Shown: positions 24,223 to 33,264, counted from the stretch's first letter. The stretch is 45,552 bases of DNA from Actinomycetota bacterium (GCA_009703125.1 WLGS01000004.1:1-45552), one strand, 5' to 3'. The notes: a model not told the origin generated them from the sequence alone. Numbers and translations are program-made.

Positions 24223-26139
24223 GTGCGAACAAACGACCCGACTAGCTCAATGAGGGCCCTGAGCCCAGAATCTGTGCTGGTGGGCCTTGATGCAGACCAG
24301 CGAGCAGCCGTGACTGCCCCCACGGGAATCATTGTTGTGCGTGCGGGAGCAGGCTCGGGAAAGACAACCGTTCTTACGCGACGAATCGCCTGGCGTGCAT
24401 TATCTGAAACTGCTGACATCAACCGCACGCTTGCCATCACCTTTACCCGTCAAGCGGCCACCGAAATGCGCGCTCGACTTTCACAATTCGAACTTGACGG
24501 ACGACCCACCATCGGCACTTTTCACGCCGTCGCGCGACGACTCATGATGCAGCATTTCCAGGACAAAGGGAAAACAGCGCCCGTCATAATCAACAATCGC
24601 ACTTCTGTTTTGTCACTCAGCATGGGGGCCGATGCTCGCAAGGGTGGACTACATGAAATTCTTGCAGCAATTGATTGGGCTCATGGGCACATGTGTTCAC
24701 CCCAACAATCCGTGGAGAAAATGACACGAGCAGGATTAACAATCCCACTCGGCTCGGATCGTTTCGTTGATGTATTCGAGACATACGAAAAGACCAAGAA
24801 AAAACGTGGCGTGGTGGACCTCAACGACTTTCTGACATTCGTTGTGCATGAGGCTCGACGTGATCAGCGCTACATCGAGTCGGTGAATTTTCAATTCAAA
24901 CATCTTTCCGTTGATGAAGCACAAGACATGAACCCTCTTCAATATGAATTCTTGAAGGTTCTCTCAGGCTCAAGTCCTGACCTCTTTCTTGTAGGTGATC
25001 CAAATCAAGCGATCTATGGATTTAACGGTGCGGACAAAACATTGTTTGATGAGTTACCCGGTATTGGCTCACCAGCACAAGTGATTTCGTTGCCTTCGAA
25101 CTATCGATGCACTCCAGAAATTGTGTCGTTTGCGGTGGACACCTTGTCGGGTCAAGGTCAACCGACAGAGGCGTATTCACGTCGCAATTCAGGACTTCCT
25201 GTTGACCTGCGACGCTTCCCCACCGAAGTACAAGAACTGCAACACATTGTGCGCGTGGTCTCTGATGTGCAACGCTCTGAATCACTTAACTCAATAGCCG
25301 TACTTTGCCGCACGAATGTTGTTGCCGAGAAAGTACGCACCGCTCTGACCGACGCAGGACTGGCGGTTCGCTCGGCGCGACGTGGCGGTGAGTGGGCGCG
25401 TGCAGTTGCAATTGCTACCGACCTCACAGGACGCGAATCATTGTCCACTTGGGCATCGGATGTACTGGACTTGGGCGACTACACCGAACAAGACAGCGAC
25501 TACCAAGTGGCCAAGTTGGTTCGACAGTTTCTCGATGACAACCGCATGGGTTCCGTAGATGGCCGCGCATTTGGTTCATGGGTTGCAACATCAGCAGATG
25601 TTGCCGAATCAGATGGAGTTGAAGTCCTTACTTTTCACGCAGCCAAAGGTCGTGAATGGCCACATGTGATTGTGGCGGCATGTGAAAAAGGCCTACTTCC
25701 CCATCGAAGCGCCCGTGGTGCACTCGCCCGCGCCGAAGAAGTGCGTCTTGCCTACGTTGCATTCACTCGTGCAGCACATCAACTCATTGTCACTTGGACT
25801 GACCAGCGAGAAAGTCGCTCGTCTGGGCCATCTCCATTTTTGCCCTCGCTCACCACTGCAACACCCACATACACTGCACCCACTCAAGAATTTCGTGAGC
25901 GTCGCAAGAAAGTGTCAACAAAGAATCCACTCGAAGAAGCGCTGCTTTCTTGGCGTGGGGCAAAGGCCCGCCAGATGCGTGTGGACCCCGATGCTGTCTT
26001 GTCACAACGTCAACTAACCGCACTCATTCGTACGTTGCCTCACACTGTTGACGAAATTGAAGAAATCGCTGATCCAGTGTTTGCCCATAGATACGGACAA
26101 GAGATTCTCGCCCTTATTCGAGAGCAAGGGAATTCTTAA
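24223..26139 (+). CDS. uvrD2: UvrD2-like superfamily I DNA helicase with HRDC domain
   Basis: A 638-residue 3'-5' DNA helicase of the UvrD/Rep type. Motifs in order: Walker A AGAGSGKT at 41-48, Ia TFTRQAATEMRARL, II DEAQD (SVDEAQDMNPLQYEFL) near 230, III GDPNQAIYGFNGAD, IV LPSNYRCTPEIV, V VLTFHAAKGREWPHVIVA, VI RLAYVAFTRAAHQL. The last ~65 residues (MRVDPDAVLSQRQLTALIRTLP...) match an HRDC domain, which is the mark of actinobacterial UvrD2. The Cys4 zinc motif that mycobacterial UvrD2 carries before HRDC is absent. It probably acts in DNA repair. The tail overlaps the thioesterase gene (opposite strand) by 26 bases. Confidence 0.9.
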   Translation: MRTNDPTSSMRALSPESVLVGLDADQRAAVTAPTGIIVVRAGAGSGKTTVLTRRIAWRALSETADINRTLAITFTRQAATEMRARLSQFELDGRPTIGTFHAVARRLMMQHFQDKGKTAPVIINNRTSVLSLSMGADARKGGLHEILAAIDWAHGHMCSPQQSVEKMTRAGLTIPLGSDRFVDVFETYEKTKKKRGVVDLNDFLTFVVHEARRDQRYIESVNFQFKHLSVDEAQDMNPLQYEFLKVLSGSSPDLFLVGDPNQAIYGFNGADKTLFDELPGIGSPAQVISLPSNYRCTPEIVSFAVDTLSGQGQPTEAYSRRNSGLPVDLRRFPTEVQELQHIVRVVSDVQRSESLNSIAVLCRTNVVAEKVRTALTDAGLAVRSARRGGEWARAVAIATDLTGRESLSTWASDVLDLGDYTEQDSDYQVAKLVRQFLDDNRMGSVDGRAFGSWVATSADVAESDGVEVLTFHAAKGREWPHVIVAACEKGLLPHRSARGALARAEEVRLAYVAFTRAAHQLIVTWTDQRESRSSGPSPFLPSLTTATPTYTAPTQEFRERRKKVSTKNPLEEALLSWRGAKARQMRVDPDAVLSQRQLTALIRTLPHTVDEIEEIADPVFAHRYGQEILALIREQGNS

Positions 26140-26812
26140 GGTCCCGACCTTTTTTCAATCGCTCCATCAACTCAGCGGGCATTGACAAAAACAATCCCTC
26201 AGATTCAGCACATAGTGTCTCACCATTGTGCGCAGTGCCTTTTGTGAAAATCTTTCGCCCCTCAACTTTTTCAACCCATCCCACAAAATGAATCGGCGTG
26301 TTCAACGGCGTGGGTGCACGATATGTGATACTCAGTTTTCCCGTCATCCCAGGGCGACCCGTCAACGATTGAGCCATGCCCAGCACCTCGTCAAAAGCTG
26401 CTGCAATGAACCCACCATGACAATGGCCCGGCGGGCCTTCATAGAGTTCTGTGAACACTGCCTCACCTGTGACCGAACCAAATTCCCCACCACCGTCAAC
26501 AAGACCCATTTTCATTGGCATGGAAAGTGGATTCATTGCTCCATAGATCGGGCTGCGATCTGAAAAATGTGAATCGCTTGCTGCTGAACCTGGCACATGT
26601 GGTGCGGCGCGCAGAACGGCGAGTTGTTGCTCCATCTCAAGAGCCAAGGCATCAATTTCGACAGCCGAAGCATGCGACGTAAATGCTTCGCGCATAACGC
26701 GCCGCATGACATCGGCAAGTCTGACTCGGGCTAGATCAGAATCTGAGAGTTCTCCATCTCGCTGATGAAAAGTGGGAAATGTTCCAAATGGGGAATCAGA
26801 TTCCGTGTTCAC
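26114..26812 (-). CDS. PaaI/THEM4-type acyl-CoA thioesterase (hotdog fold)
   Basis: A 232-residue protein whose C-terminal ~130 residues form a hotdog thioesterase. The active-site region is PPGHCHGGFIAAAFDEVLG, with HGG and the catalytic Asp, and the fold continues with GKLSITYRAPTPLNTPIHFVGWVEK. The N-terminal ~100 residues are a helical extension with many Ala, Glu and Arg. It would hydrolyse acyl-CoA; the chain length is unknown. The GTG start overlaps the xthA stop (GTGA), so it is translated after xthA. Its 3' end overlaps uvrD2 on the other strand. Confidence 0.85.
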   Translation of the reverse strand: MNTESDSPFGTFPTFHQRDGELSDSDLARVRLADVMRRVMREAFTSHASAVEIDALALEMEQQLAVLRAAPHVPGSAASDSHFSDRSPIYGAMNPLSMPMKMGLVDGGGEFGSVTGEAVFTELYEGPPGHCHGGFIAAAFDEVLGMAQSLTGRPGMTGKLSITYRAPTPLNTPIHFVGWVEKVEGRKIFTKGTAHNGETLCAESEGLFLSMPAELMERLKKGRDLKNSLALE

Positions 26813-27585
26813 GGTGCATCTACCTTCAACAACACTGGTGCATGATCACTAGGCGACTCACCCTTTCGAGCGTTGCGATCCACTGTTGTCCACGTAGAAC
26901 GTGCGGCAACAGTGGTAGTTGCAAGCAAAAGATCAATCCGCATGCCATGGCCTTTGTAGAAACTGCCACCTCGATAGTCCCACCATGAAAAAAGTCCCGC
27001 ATCATTGTGAAAACGACGGAACGTATCTTCCATACCAAAGTCACATACATGACGCAGTACATCACGTTCAGGTTCACTCACGTGAGTGGCATCTGCAAAC
27101 TGCGTCACGTCCCACACATCGCGATCATCGGGTGCAATGTTGAAATCACCCGCCACAATCACATCATCGCTGGGGGCACATGTTGCATCTAGGTGTTCAC
27201 GCAAACGCTTCATCCACGAGAGCTTGTATTGATAGTGATCATGATCAAGTGAACGACCATTGGGCACATAGACCGAACTCACTCGCACGCCTCCACAAGT
27301 TGCCGAAATAATGCGGGCTTCGTGGTCTTGTTCCACTGTCGGCGCAAAATTCAACATCACATTCTCAAGTCCCACCTTGGACACAATGGCCACGCCGTTC
27401 CATTGACCCTGACCAAAGTGGGCACTTTCGTATCCAAGAGATGCAAAAGCTTCTGTGGGGAACTTTTCTTGAGCCAATTTGGTCTCTTGAATGCACACCA
27501 CATCGGGTTGCACCTCTTCAATCCAGGCTTCCACGCGGGGCAACCGCGCCTTGAGAGAATTAACGTTCCATGTCACAAACAGCAC
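26809..27585 (-). CDS. xthA: Exodeoxyribonuclease III (XthA)
   Basis: AP endonuclease and 3'-5' exonuclease of base-excision repair. 258 residues with the EEP fold: N-terminal TWNVNSLKARLPRVEAW, metal-binding Glu in VCIQETKL (about residue 35), AGDFNIAPDDRDVWD (about 150), WWDYRGGSFYKGHGMRIDLLLAT (about 205-227), and the catalytic SDHAPVLL near the end. I choose GTG 27583-27585 because TACCGT lies exactly 6 bases upstream; a TTG two codons earlier would be inside the promoter spacer. It lies 51 bases after the NYN-domain gene. The thioesterase gene follows with a 4-base overlap. Confidence 0.94.
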   Translation of the reverse strand: MLFVTWNVNSLKARLPRVEAWIEEVQPDVVCIQETKLAQEKFPTEAFASLGYESAHFGQGQWNGVAIVSKVGLENVMLNFAPTVEQDHEARIISATCGGVRVSSVYVPNGRSLDHDHYQYKLSWMKRLREHLDATCAPSDDVIVAGDFNIAPDDRDVWDVTQFADATHVSEPERDVLRHVCDFGMEDTFRRFHNDAGLFSWWDYRGGSFYKGHGMRIDLLLATTTVAARSTWTTVDRNARKGESPSDHAPVLLKVDAP

Positions 27586-27591
27586 TCTCAA

Positions 27592-27597
27592 ACGGTA
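27592..27597 (-). promoter_or_regulatory. xthA: Putative leaderless -10 box of xthA
   Basis: Minus-strand TACCGT followed by TTGAGA (6 bases) and GTG at 27585. This spacing favours the GTG over the upstream in-frame TTG. Confidence 0.45.
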
Positions 27598-27636
27598 GCG
27601 GGCACAAGAGAGAACCCGAGAACTCGAGGAGAAGCG

Positions 27637-28824
27637 TTATTTCTTTTTTGGCGCTGATTTCTTGGCTGTCACGACTTTTTTGGCAGCAGGTCGTGCGGTT
27701 TTCTTCACAACTGGAGCTGCGGTCTTTTTGACTACAGCTTTTTTGACAATTGCTTTCTTGACGACATTCTTTTTTGCAACAGCCTTCTTTGTGGGGGCCT
27801 TTTCCACGGACACCTTGCGTGCCGGTACCCCAGGCTTTTTGATTGTTGATTTCTTAGCGCCTGCAACTTTTGATGACGCAGTCTTTTTTGTCTTCTTCTT
27901 TGTGTCGTGCTGAAGTGACTCTGCCACTTTTGTGGCCACTACATCAGGAACACCAAGGTCCACACTTCGTCGAGAAGGTGAGTAACCCACCACCATGAGC
28001 GATACTTGGTCACCCAATTTGAAGACATCACGCGCGCTTCGCGGAATGGGAGTTGCCATGTTTTTCAACGGCACATAGCCCGCAATGCTTCCCATTCGCA
28101 CTGACACACCATTGGCCGCATAGGTCTCTACAACTGCTTTAACTTTTGCGCCGACAGGATGTTTCTCCACAAACTCCAAGAAAGACACAAGATCATTGAC
28201 CATGGTTGTTGCGGGTTTGCTGGCGCTCACTGGCGCCTTGGCAGTAGTTGCGGCGTTCTGCTTCGCCGAAACAGGAGCAGACTTTGCAAGACGTGCATTA
28301 GGTGGCGGTGTCTTGGGAACGGGCATGGGCTTGCTCGCCTCTGGACTTGCAGCCGGTAATGCTTTTGCCACCACGCCACCATGTTTCACCGACCGACGAC
28401 TTGTTGGTCCTCGAACTGGAAGACGTTCCACCAACACCCAACCCACGAGTGGTACGGGCTTGCCACCAATGAGACGACCTTCATCAAAGAGCCACTTGTA
28501 TTTTCCATGGAACTCTTGGAAGCTGTCATTTGAAAAAATTGCAGCATTTACTTTGTCGGCAATCGCCAAGATAAATGCGTCTCCACGACCCACGGCTCCC
28601 GCAGGTGGCGTCACTAATTCATTGTTTGCCAAAGCCTTTTCAAACTCAGCACGCTCTTTCTTTGCAATCCGATGCCCAAAGGTGGCATCAACAATCACAG
28701 TCACTTTGGCGCCCTTGTATTCGTCCATCAAGGCACTGACGGCCTCATCTAATTGGGCCAAACTGGGCTCTGCTCGACCTTCGGTGGCGATATTTGATCC
28801 GTCAACGATGATGTGTTTGGTCAC
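27637..28824 (-). CDS. NYN-type ribonuclease with S1-like domain and lysine-rich histone-like tail
   Basis: A 395-residue three-part protein. Residues 1-135 look like a Zc3h12a-like NYN/PIN nuclease: the acidic residues expected at the metal site are Asp8 (VDGSNIA), Asp46 (VIVDATFG), Asp82 (GRGDAFILAIADK) and Asp100 (FSNDSFQEF). A Pro/Ala/Ser linker follows. Residues about 210-295 resemble an S1 RNA-binding domain (VGAKVKAVVETYAANGVSVR, then GYVPLKN and SRRSVDLG). Residues about 305-395 are a Lys/Ala-rich, low-complexity tail with many AxKK repeats, like histone H1 or the HupB tail of actinobacteria. I infer an RNA endonuclease held on nucleic acid. The start is GTG 28822-28824, just after an in-frame TAG. 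xthA lies downstream on the same strand. Confidence 0.8.
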   Translation of the reverse strand: MTKHIIVDGSNIATEGRAEPSLAQLDEAVSALMDEYKGAKVTVIVDATFGHRIAKKERAEFEKALANNELVTPPAGAVGRGDAFILAIADKVNAAIFSNDSFQEFHGKYKWLFDEGRLIGGKPVPLVGWVLVERLPVRGPTSRRSVKHGGVVAKALPAASPEASKPMPVPKTPPPNARLAKSAPVSAKQNAATTAKAPVSASKPATTMVNDLVSFLEFVEKHPVGAKVKAVVETYAANGVSVRMGSIAGYVPLKNMATPIPRSARDVFKLGDQVSLMVVGYSPSRRSVDLGVPDVVATKVAESLQHDTKKKTKKTASSKVAGAKKSTIKKPGVPARKVSVEKAPTKKAVAKKNVVKKAIVKKAVVKKTAAPVVKKTARPAAKKVVTAKKSAPKKK

Positions 28825-28894
28825 CTAGTTAGTCAAGCACTCCCGCACCCCTAATCGGGGGCAATCGGACCCCATAGGCCATATCAATAGCCCC

Positions 28895-28900
28895 TAGCCT
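28895..28900 (+). promoter_or_regulatory. Putative leaderless -10 box of the HAD gene
   Basis: TAGCCT, then CCAATAG (7 bases), then ATG at 28908. Same hexamer and spacing as at 13983 and 43468. Confidence 0.5.
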
Positions 28901-28907
28901 CCAATAG

Positions 28908-29552
28908 ATGACGCAACACCCAGTTCGAGCCGTTTTATGGGACTTTGGAGGGGTGATCTTGTCCAGCCCTTTTGAGGCATTTAACGGATACGAGAACCGC
29001 CACGGTCTCCCCCTCGACTTCATTAGGGGCGTCAACTCCCATAATCCCCACTCGAATGCATGGGCCCAATTGGAGCGCAACGACATCACCCCGCAGCAGT
29101 TCGATGAGCTTTTCGCCCAAGAAAGTGAAGCCCTTGGCCATCGCATCCCAGGAGTGGACATCTTGGCATTGCTCTCAGGTGATGTGCGCCCGGAGATGGT
29201 TACAGCCCTCGACATAGTGATTCATGCAGGATTTCTTACTGCGTGTTTGACAAACAATGTTGTCTCGCAGTCACCTGAACCGACACCACGTCAACAAGAG
29301 GTTGCCGCAATCATGCACAGGTTTCATCACGTTGTGGAAAGCAGCAAAGTGGGATGTCGTAAGCCAGAGCCACGGTTTTACGAAATCGCCTGCGAACTAC
29401 TCGGGGTTGCGCCGACCGAATGTGTCTTTCTTGATGATCTTGGCATCAATCTCAAACCAGCGGCCGCAATGGGAATGCGCACCATCAAAGTTGTTGACCC
29501 CACCGCTGCGCTCAATGAGTTATCCACTCATCTTGCGCTTCCGCTGTTGTGA
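28908..29552 (+). CDS. HAD-like hydrolase of the ACAD10/EPHX2 N-domain type
   Basis: A 214-residue haloacid-dehalogenase fold protein. The nucleophile motif is WDFGGVI with Asp12, but the second Asp of the usual DxD is replaced by Gly (DFG), as in the branch of the ACAD10 and epoxide-hydrolase N-terminal domains. Motif II is CLTNN, motif III is the Lys in GCRKPEPRFYEIA, and motif IV is VFLDDLGINLKPAAAMGM. The helical cap is at about residues 20-90. Whether it is a phosphatase, a dehalogenase-like enzyme or something else is open. It has its own leaderless promoter, is divergent from the NYN gene, and ends 12 bases before the end of kgd (convergent). Confidence 0.85.
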   Translation: MTQHPVRAVLWDFGGVILSSPFEAFNGYENRHGLPLDFIRGVNSHNPHSNAWAQLERNDITPQQFDELFAQESEALGHRIPGVDILALLSGDVRPEMVTALDIVIHAGFLTACLTNNVVSQSPEPTPRQQEVAAIMHRFHHVVESSKVGCRKPEPRFYEIACELLGVAPTECVFLDDLGINLKPAAAMGMRTIKVVDPTAALNELSTHLALPLL

Positions 29553-29564
29553 AGTTGTGACGGG

Positions 29565-32500
29565 CTACAAGCCGAGGAAAGTCTCGTCCATTAAGTCTGC
29601 ATGCTCTTGGTCATGAATTGCCTTTGATCCAGTTGCAGGACTTCCCGAGGCAACTCGGGCTGCATGACGAAGGTCGTAGCCACGATCTTTCACACGCCAG
29701 ATCAGATGCTCCACGAAATTCCATGGACCCATATTCTCTGGCTCTTCTTGTAGCCACACAATTTCGCGAGCATTCGGATAACGGGTCAACATCTCGTTGA
29801 TTTGATCAAGCGGGAATGGATACAGCTGTTCCACTCGGATGACTGCAACAGGCGCATTGCGCTTCACACGCTCGTTCATTGCATCCCATGCAACTTTTCC
29901 GCTGCACATCACGATGCGCTTTACGGCGGACTTATCGGTCACGAACGGATCATCGAGCACTTCTTGAAAAGAACCAGCGGTGAACTCATTGATGTGTGAA
30001 CGGCTTTCCTTCATTCGCAATGGTTGCTTAGGTGTGAATATCACCAAAGGCTTACGTACATCGCGAATTAACTGGCGACGCAACACATGGAAATACTGCG
30101 CAGCAGTTGTGGCATTCACTACTTGGATGTTGTCTTCGGCACACATCTGCAAGAAGCGTTCAATGCGCGCACTTGAGTGCTCCGGGCCTTGGCCTTCGAA
30201 ACCATGAGGCAGCAACATCACAAGACCATTGGCTTGTTTCCATTTGTCTTCGGCCGCAACAATGTATTGGTCAATCACAATCTGTGCACCGTTGACAAAG
30301 TCGCCAAACTGGCCTTCCCACATCACCAAGGCATTGCGGTTGCTATGTGCGTAGCCGTATTCGAACCCAAGAGCTGCATATTCACTCAACAGAGAGTCAT
30401 ATACCCAGAAGTTTCCACTGATTCCTGGAACACCCCGCAAGGGTAGGAAAGTTTCTTCGGTCTCCACATCCACCAATGATGCATGTCGATGACTAAATGT
30501 TCCGCGACGTGAATCCTCACCCGCAAGACGCACATCAAAGCCTTCAATCAACAAGGAACCAAATGCAAGCGCTTCACCGACGCCCCATTCAAAGTCGCCA
30601 TCTGTTTCATATGCCTTTTGTCGGGCTTCAAATTGACGAACCAACTTGGGATGTGGATGGAAACCTTCTGGGTAATTGGTGAGCTGATAAAAGATGCGCT
30701 CAATCGTTTCTTTATCAACGCTTGTATCCACGTGCGGCAATACCCCAATTGGAGCAGGAGGTTTTGCGGCCTTTACATTGCCCGGCGCATTCTGACGTGT
30801 GTCATCAAGTGCTACTTGAAGCTTGCTTTGATAATCAATCAGCGCTTGTTCAGCCACTTCCAAACTAATGTCACCACGCTTGACGAGTTGTTCAACGTAC
30901 AGTTTGCGCACACTGCGCTTCTCTGCAATCGCTTTGTACATCAATGGCTGCGTATAGCTGGGATCGTCACCTTCGTTGTGACCATGTAGGCGATAACACA
31001 CCATGTCTATAACAACGTCTTTGTGGAACTTTTGACGATACTCGTAGGCCAACTGGGCCACACGCGCACATGCTTCTGGATCATCACCATTGACATGGAA
31101 AATAGGCGCCTGGACGGTCTTGGCAACATCTGTTGCATACAACGACGAACGTGCGAATTGCGGAGATGTAGTGAATCCGATTTGGTTATTCACCACGAGG
31201 TGAATAGTTCCACCCACGCGATACCCACTGGTATCACTCATAGCAAGACCCTCATACACAATTCCTTGCCCAGCGAATGCAGCGTCGCCGTGCATCAACA
31301 CAGGAATCACGCTGTAGAGCATGGGCGGCTGAATGGCGTCTTGTTTCGCACGCACCATTCCCAACACAACACCATTGACAGTTTCAAGGTGGCTTGGGTT
31401 TGCAGCCAATTCCACATCAATGCTTGCACCCGATGCTGAGTGATACACACCTTTAGCTCCAAGGTGATACTTCACATCGCCACTGCCTTGCACTGAATCT
31501 GGGCTGACGTGACCTTCAAATTCTTTGAACAACTGGGCGTAGTCCTTGCCCATCACATTCACCAACACGTTCAAGCGACCACGGTGCGGCATACCGAACA
31601 CAATCCCGTGCATGCCATCATCTGCAGCGGAGCTCACAATTCTGTCGATGATGGGAATCATCGATTCGGCCCCTTCAAGACCGAAACGCTTTGTGCCGAC
31701 ATACTTCGTTGCGAGGAACTTCTCGAAAGCTTCTGCCGCATTGACACGTTCCAAGATGCGCAACTTCTCATCCAGTGTGGGTGTGAATGTCACACCTTCC
31801 ATCTTGGATTGAATCCAGCGCTGTTCATCGGTGTCTTGAATGTGCATGTACTCCACGCCAACGGTGCGACAGTACGCATCACGCAATACACCCAAAAGAT
31901 CATCAAGCTTCATCTTGGTGCTACCAGCAACACCACCGGTCAAGAATTCACGCTCAAGGTCCCAAATGGTGAGGCCGTAGTTAGCTGGGTCAAGCTCACG
32001 TGGCAGACGTGGCTCTTTCCAACGCAGTGGGTCGATATCGGCAATGAGATGTCCGCGCACGCGGTGCGAGCGCACCAGCAAACTCACTTGCATCTGCTTG
32101 TGCATCATTGTCTCTTCACGATTCAACGGAGCAACGTCTGATGCCCACTGCACTGCCTGATATGGAATTTCCAAACCTCGGAACAAGGAGTCATAGAAAC
32201 CGTGATCACCCAACAACAGTTCATGGACGCGCTTTAAGAACAAGCCGCTTTCTGCACCTTGAATAATGCGATGGTCATAGGTGCTGGTGATGGTGACAAC
32301 TTTTGAGACACCCAAAGTGTTCAAGTTGGTTTCGTCAGTTCCTTGAAACTCAGCGGGGTAATCGATGGAACCCACACCCACGATGACACCTTGGCCGGGC
32401 ATGAGTCGAGGAACTGATTGCACCGTACCGATGGTTCCAGGATTGGTAATGGACACATTCGCACCTTGGAAATCTGCGATGGTGAGTTTGTTGGCCTTTA

Positions 32501-33194
32501 CCTTGCGAATGATCTCGTCATAGGCAACCAAAAATCCTGAGAAGTCCAAGGTGTCTGCGTCGCGAAGAACTGGTACGACCAGGTTGCGTGAACCATCACC
32601 TTTGTCCACATCGACTGCGAGACCCACGTTCACATGTGGATTGCGCACCAATAATGGTTTGCCTGCAGAATCGGTGGCGTAACCATTCTTCATGTTGGGC
32701 ACTGCATCTGCGATGGCACGCACAATTGCATAGGCAATGATGTGAGTGAAGGAGACTTTGCTCATGCCATGACGTGAGCGGTAGTCATTGATTTGTTTAC
32801 GGTTGACTTCCAACAAACGTGCGGGAACATTGCGGAACGAAGTAGCGGTCGGAACCGACAAGCTCTTTTCCATGTTGGTCACGATTGCGGCGCCGACACC
32901 ACGAATCGGCTCGCCGTCCACCACTACGGGTGCGCTCGCAGCAGGTACCGATGGTGCAGCAGTGGGTGCTGTGCCGTTCGTAGGGGCAGAGGCAGCAGTC
33001 GCGGGTGGCGCATCGTGGGTTACTGCAGCAGCTTGAGGTGTTGCAAGGAGCGGATTCTGAGAGCGGTAGTCACTAAAGAACTCTCTCCATGCCTCACTGA
33101 CCGACTGTGGATCAGTGCGAAATTGCTCGTACATCTCTTCGACCAACCAGGAGTTGGCGCCAAAGTCTTGCGTGCGGTCCGCTAAGTCAGCCAT
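29565..33194 (-). CDS. kgd: Fused 2-oxoglutarate dehydrogenase E2/E1 (Kgd)
   Basis: A 1209-residue actinobacterial fusion: an N-terminal helix (FGANSWLVEEMYEQFRTDP, residues 11-29), a Pro/Ala/Thr linker, a succinyltransferase-like (E2) catalytic domain at about residues 95-330 (DHRIIQGAESGLFL), and then a complete thiamine-diphosphate E1 domain. E1 motifs include IFGMPHRGRLNVLVNVMGKD, HVNGDDPEACARVAQLA (ThDP/Mg) and YRLHGHNEGDDP. There is no lipoyl domain in the fusion, as in mycobacterial Kgd, so lipoyl must come from another E2. It links the TCA cycle at 2-oxoglutarate. ATG 33192-33194 follows AAGG with a 7-base spacer. Upstream lie two palindromes that may be regulatory. Confidence 0.96.
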   Translation of the reverse strand: MADLADRTQDFGANSWLVEEMYEQFRTDPQSVSEAWREFFSDYRSQNPLLATPQAAAVTHDAPPATAASAPTNGTAPTAAPSVPAASAPVVVDGEPIRGVGAAIVTNMEKSLSVPTATSFRNVPARLLEVNRKQINDYRSRHGMSKVSFTHIIAYAIVRAIADAVPNMKNGYATDSAGKPLLVRNPHVNVGLAVDVDKGDGSRNLVVPVLRDADTLDFSGFLVAYDEIIRKVKANKLTIADFQGANVSITNPGTIGTVQSVPRLMPGQGVIVGVGSIDYPAEFQGTDETNLNTLGVSKVVTITSTYDHRIIQGAESGLFLKRVHELLLGDHGFYDSLFRGLEIPYQAVQWASDVAPLNREETMMHKQMQVSLLVRSHRVRGHLIADIDPLRWKEPRLPRELDPANYGLTIWDLEREFLTGGVAGSTKMKLDDLLGVLRDAYCRTVGVEYMHIQDTDEQRWIQSKMEGVTFTPTLDEKLRILERVNAAEAFEKFLATKYVGTKRFGLEGAESMIPIIDRIVSSAADDGMHGIVFGMPHRGRLNVLVNVMGKDYAQLFKEFEGHVSPDSVQGSGDVKYHLGAKGVYHSASGASIDVELAANPSHLETVNGVVLGMVRAKQDAIQPPMLYSVIPVLMHGDAAFAGQGIVYEGLAMSDTSGYRVGGTIHLVVNNQIGFTTSPQFARSSLYATDVAKTVQAPIFHVNGDDPEACARVAQLAYEYRQKFHKDVVIDMVCYRLHGHNEGDDPSYTQPLMYKAIAEKRSVRKLYVEQLVKRGDISLEVAEQALIDYQSKLQVALDDTRQNAPGNVKAAKPPAPIGVLPHVDTSVDKETIERIFYQLTNYPEGFHPHPKLVRQFEARQKAYETDGDFEWGVGEALAFGSLLIEGFDVRLAGEDSRRGTFSHRHASLVDVETEETFLPLRGVPGISGNFWVYDSLLSEYAALGFEYGYAHSNRNALVMWEGQFGDFVNGAQIVIDQYIVAAEDKWKQANGLVMLLPHGFEGQGPEHSSARIERFLQMCAEDNIQVVNATTAAQYFHVLRRQLIRDVRKPLVIFTPKQPLRMKESRSHINEFTAGSFQEVLDDPFVTDKSAVKRIVMCSGKVAWDAMNERVKRNAPVAVIRVEQLYPFPLDQINEMLTRYPNAREIVWLQEEPENMGPWNFVEHLIWRVKDRGYDLRHAARVASGSPATGSKAIHDQEHADLMDETFLGL

Positions 33195-33230
33195 GTTCTT
33201 GCCTTAGATTCTTGCCCCGAGGAGCTATGG

Positions 33231-33264
33231 GGTGCGGTGGCGCACCGCGGACGACGTTGTCCGC
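33231..33264. promoter_or_regulatory. Tandem palindromes upstream of kgd
   Basis: Two adjacent inverted repeats in the 142-base gap between kgd and the cupredoxin gene: GGTGCG-GTGG-CGCACC (33231-33246) and the near-perfect 18-base GCGGACGACGTTGTCCGC (33247-33264, one mismatched pair). They lie 37-70 bases before the kgd start and could be an operator pair or a leader structure. No T-run follows. The function is not known. Confidence 0.4.

Noticed and set aside
27662-27913. A very hydrophobic plus-strand frame rich in Phe, Thr and Ala
   Set aside because: It is simply the reverse complement of the Lys/Ala-rich tail of the NYN protein.
27637-27935. Repeated AAA-rich units that might be a DNA repeat array
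   Set aside because: The repeats are at protein level (Lys/Ala tail) with irregular DNA spacing; not a CRISPR or tandem repeat locus.
28196-28828. A 210-codon plus-strand frame opposite the NYN gene
   Set aside because: It is antisense to a protein with recognisable motifs on the minus strand, and its composition mirrors that frame.
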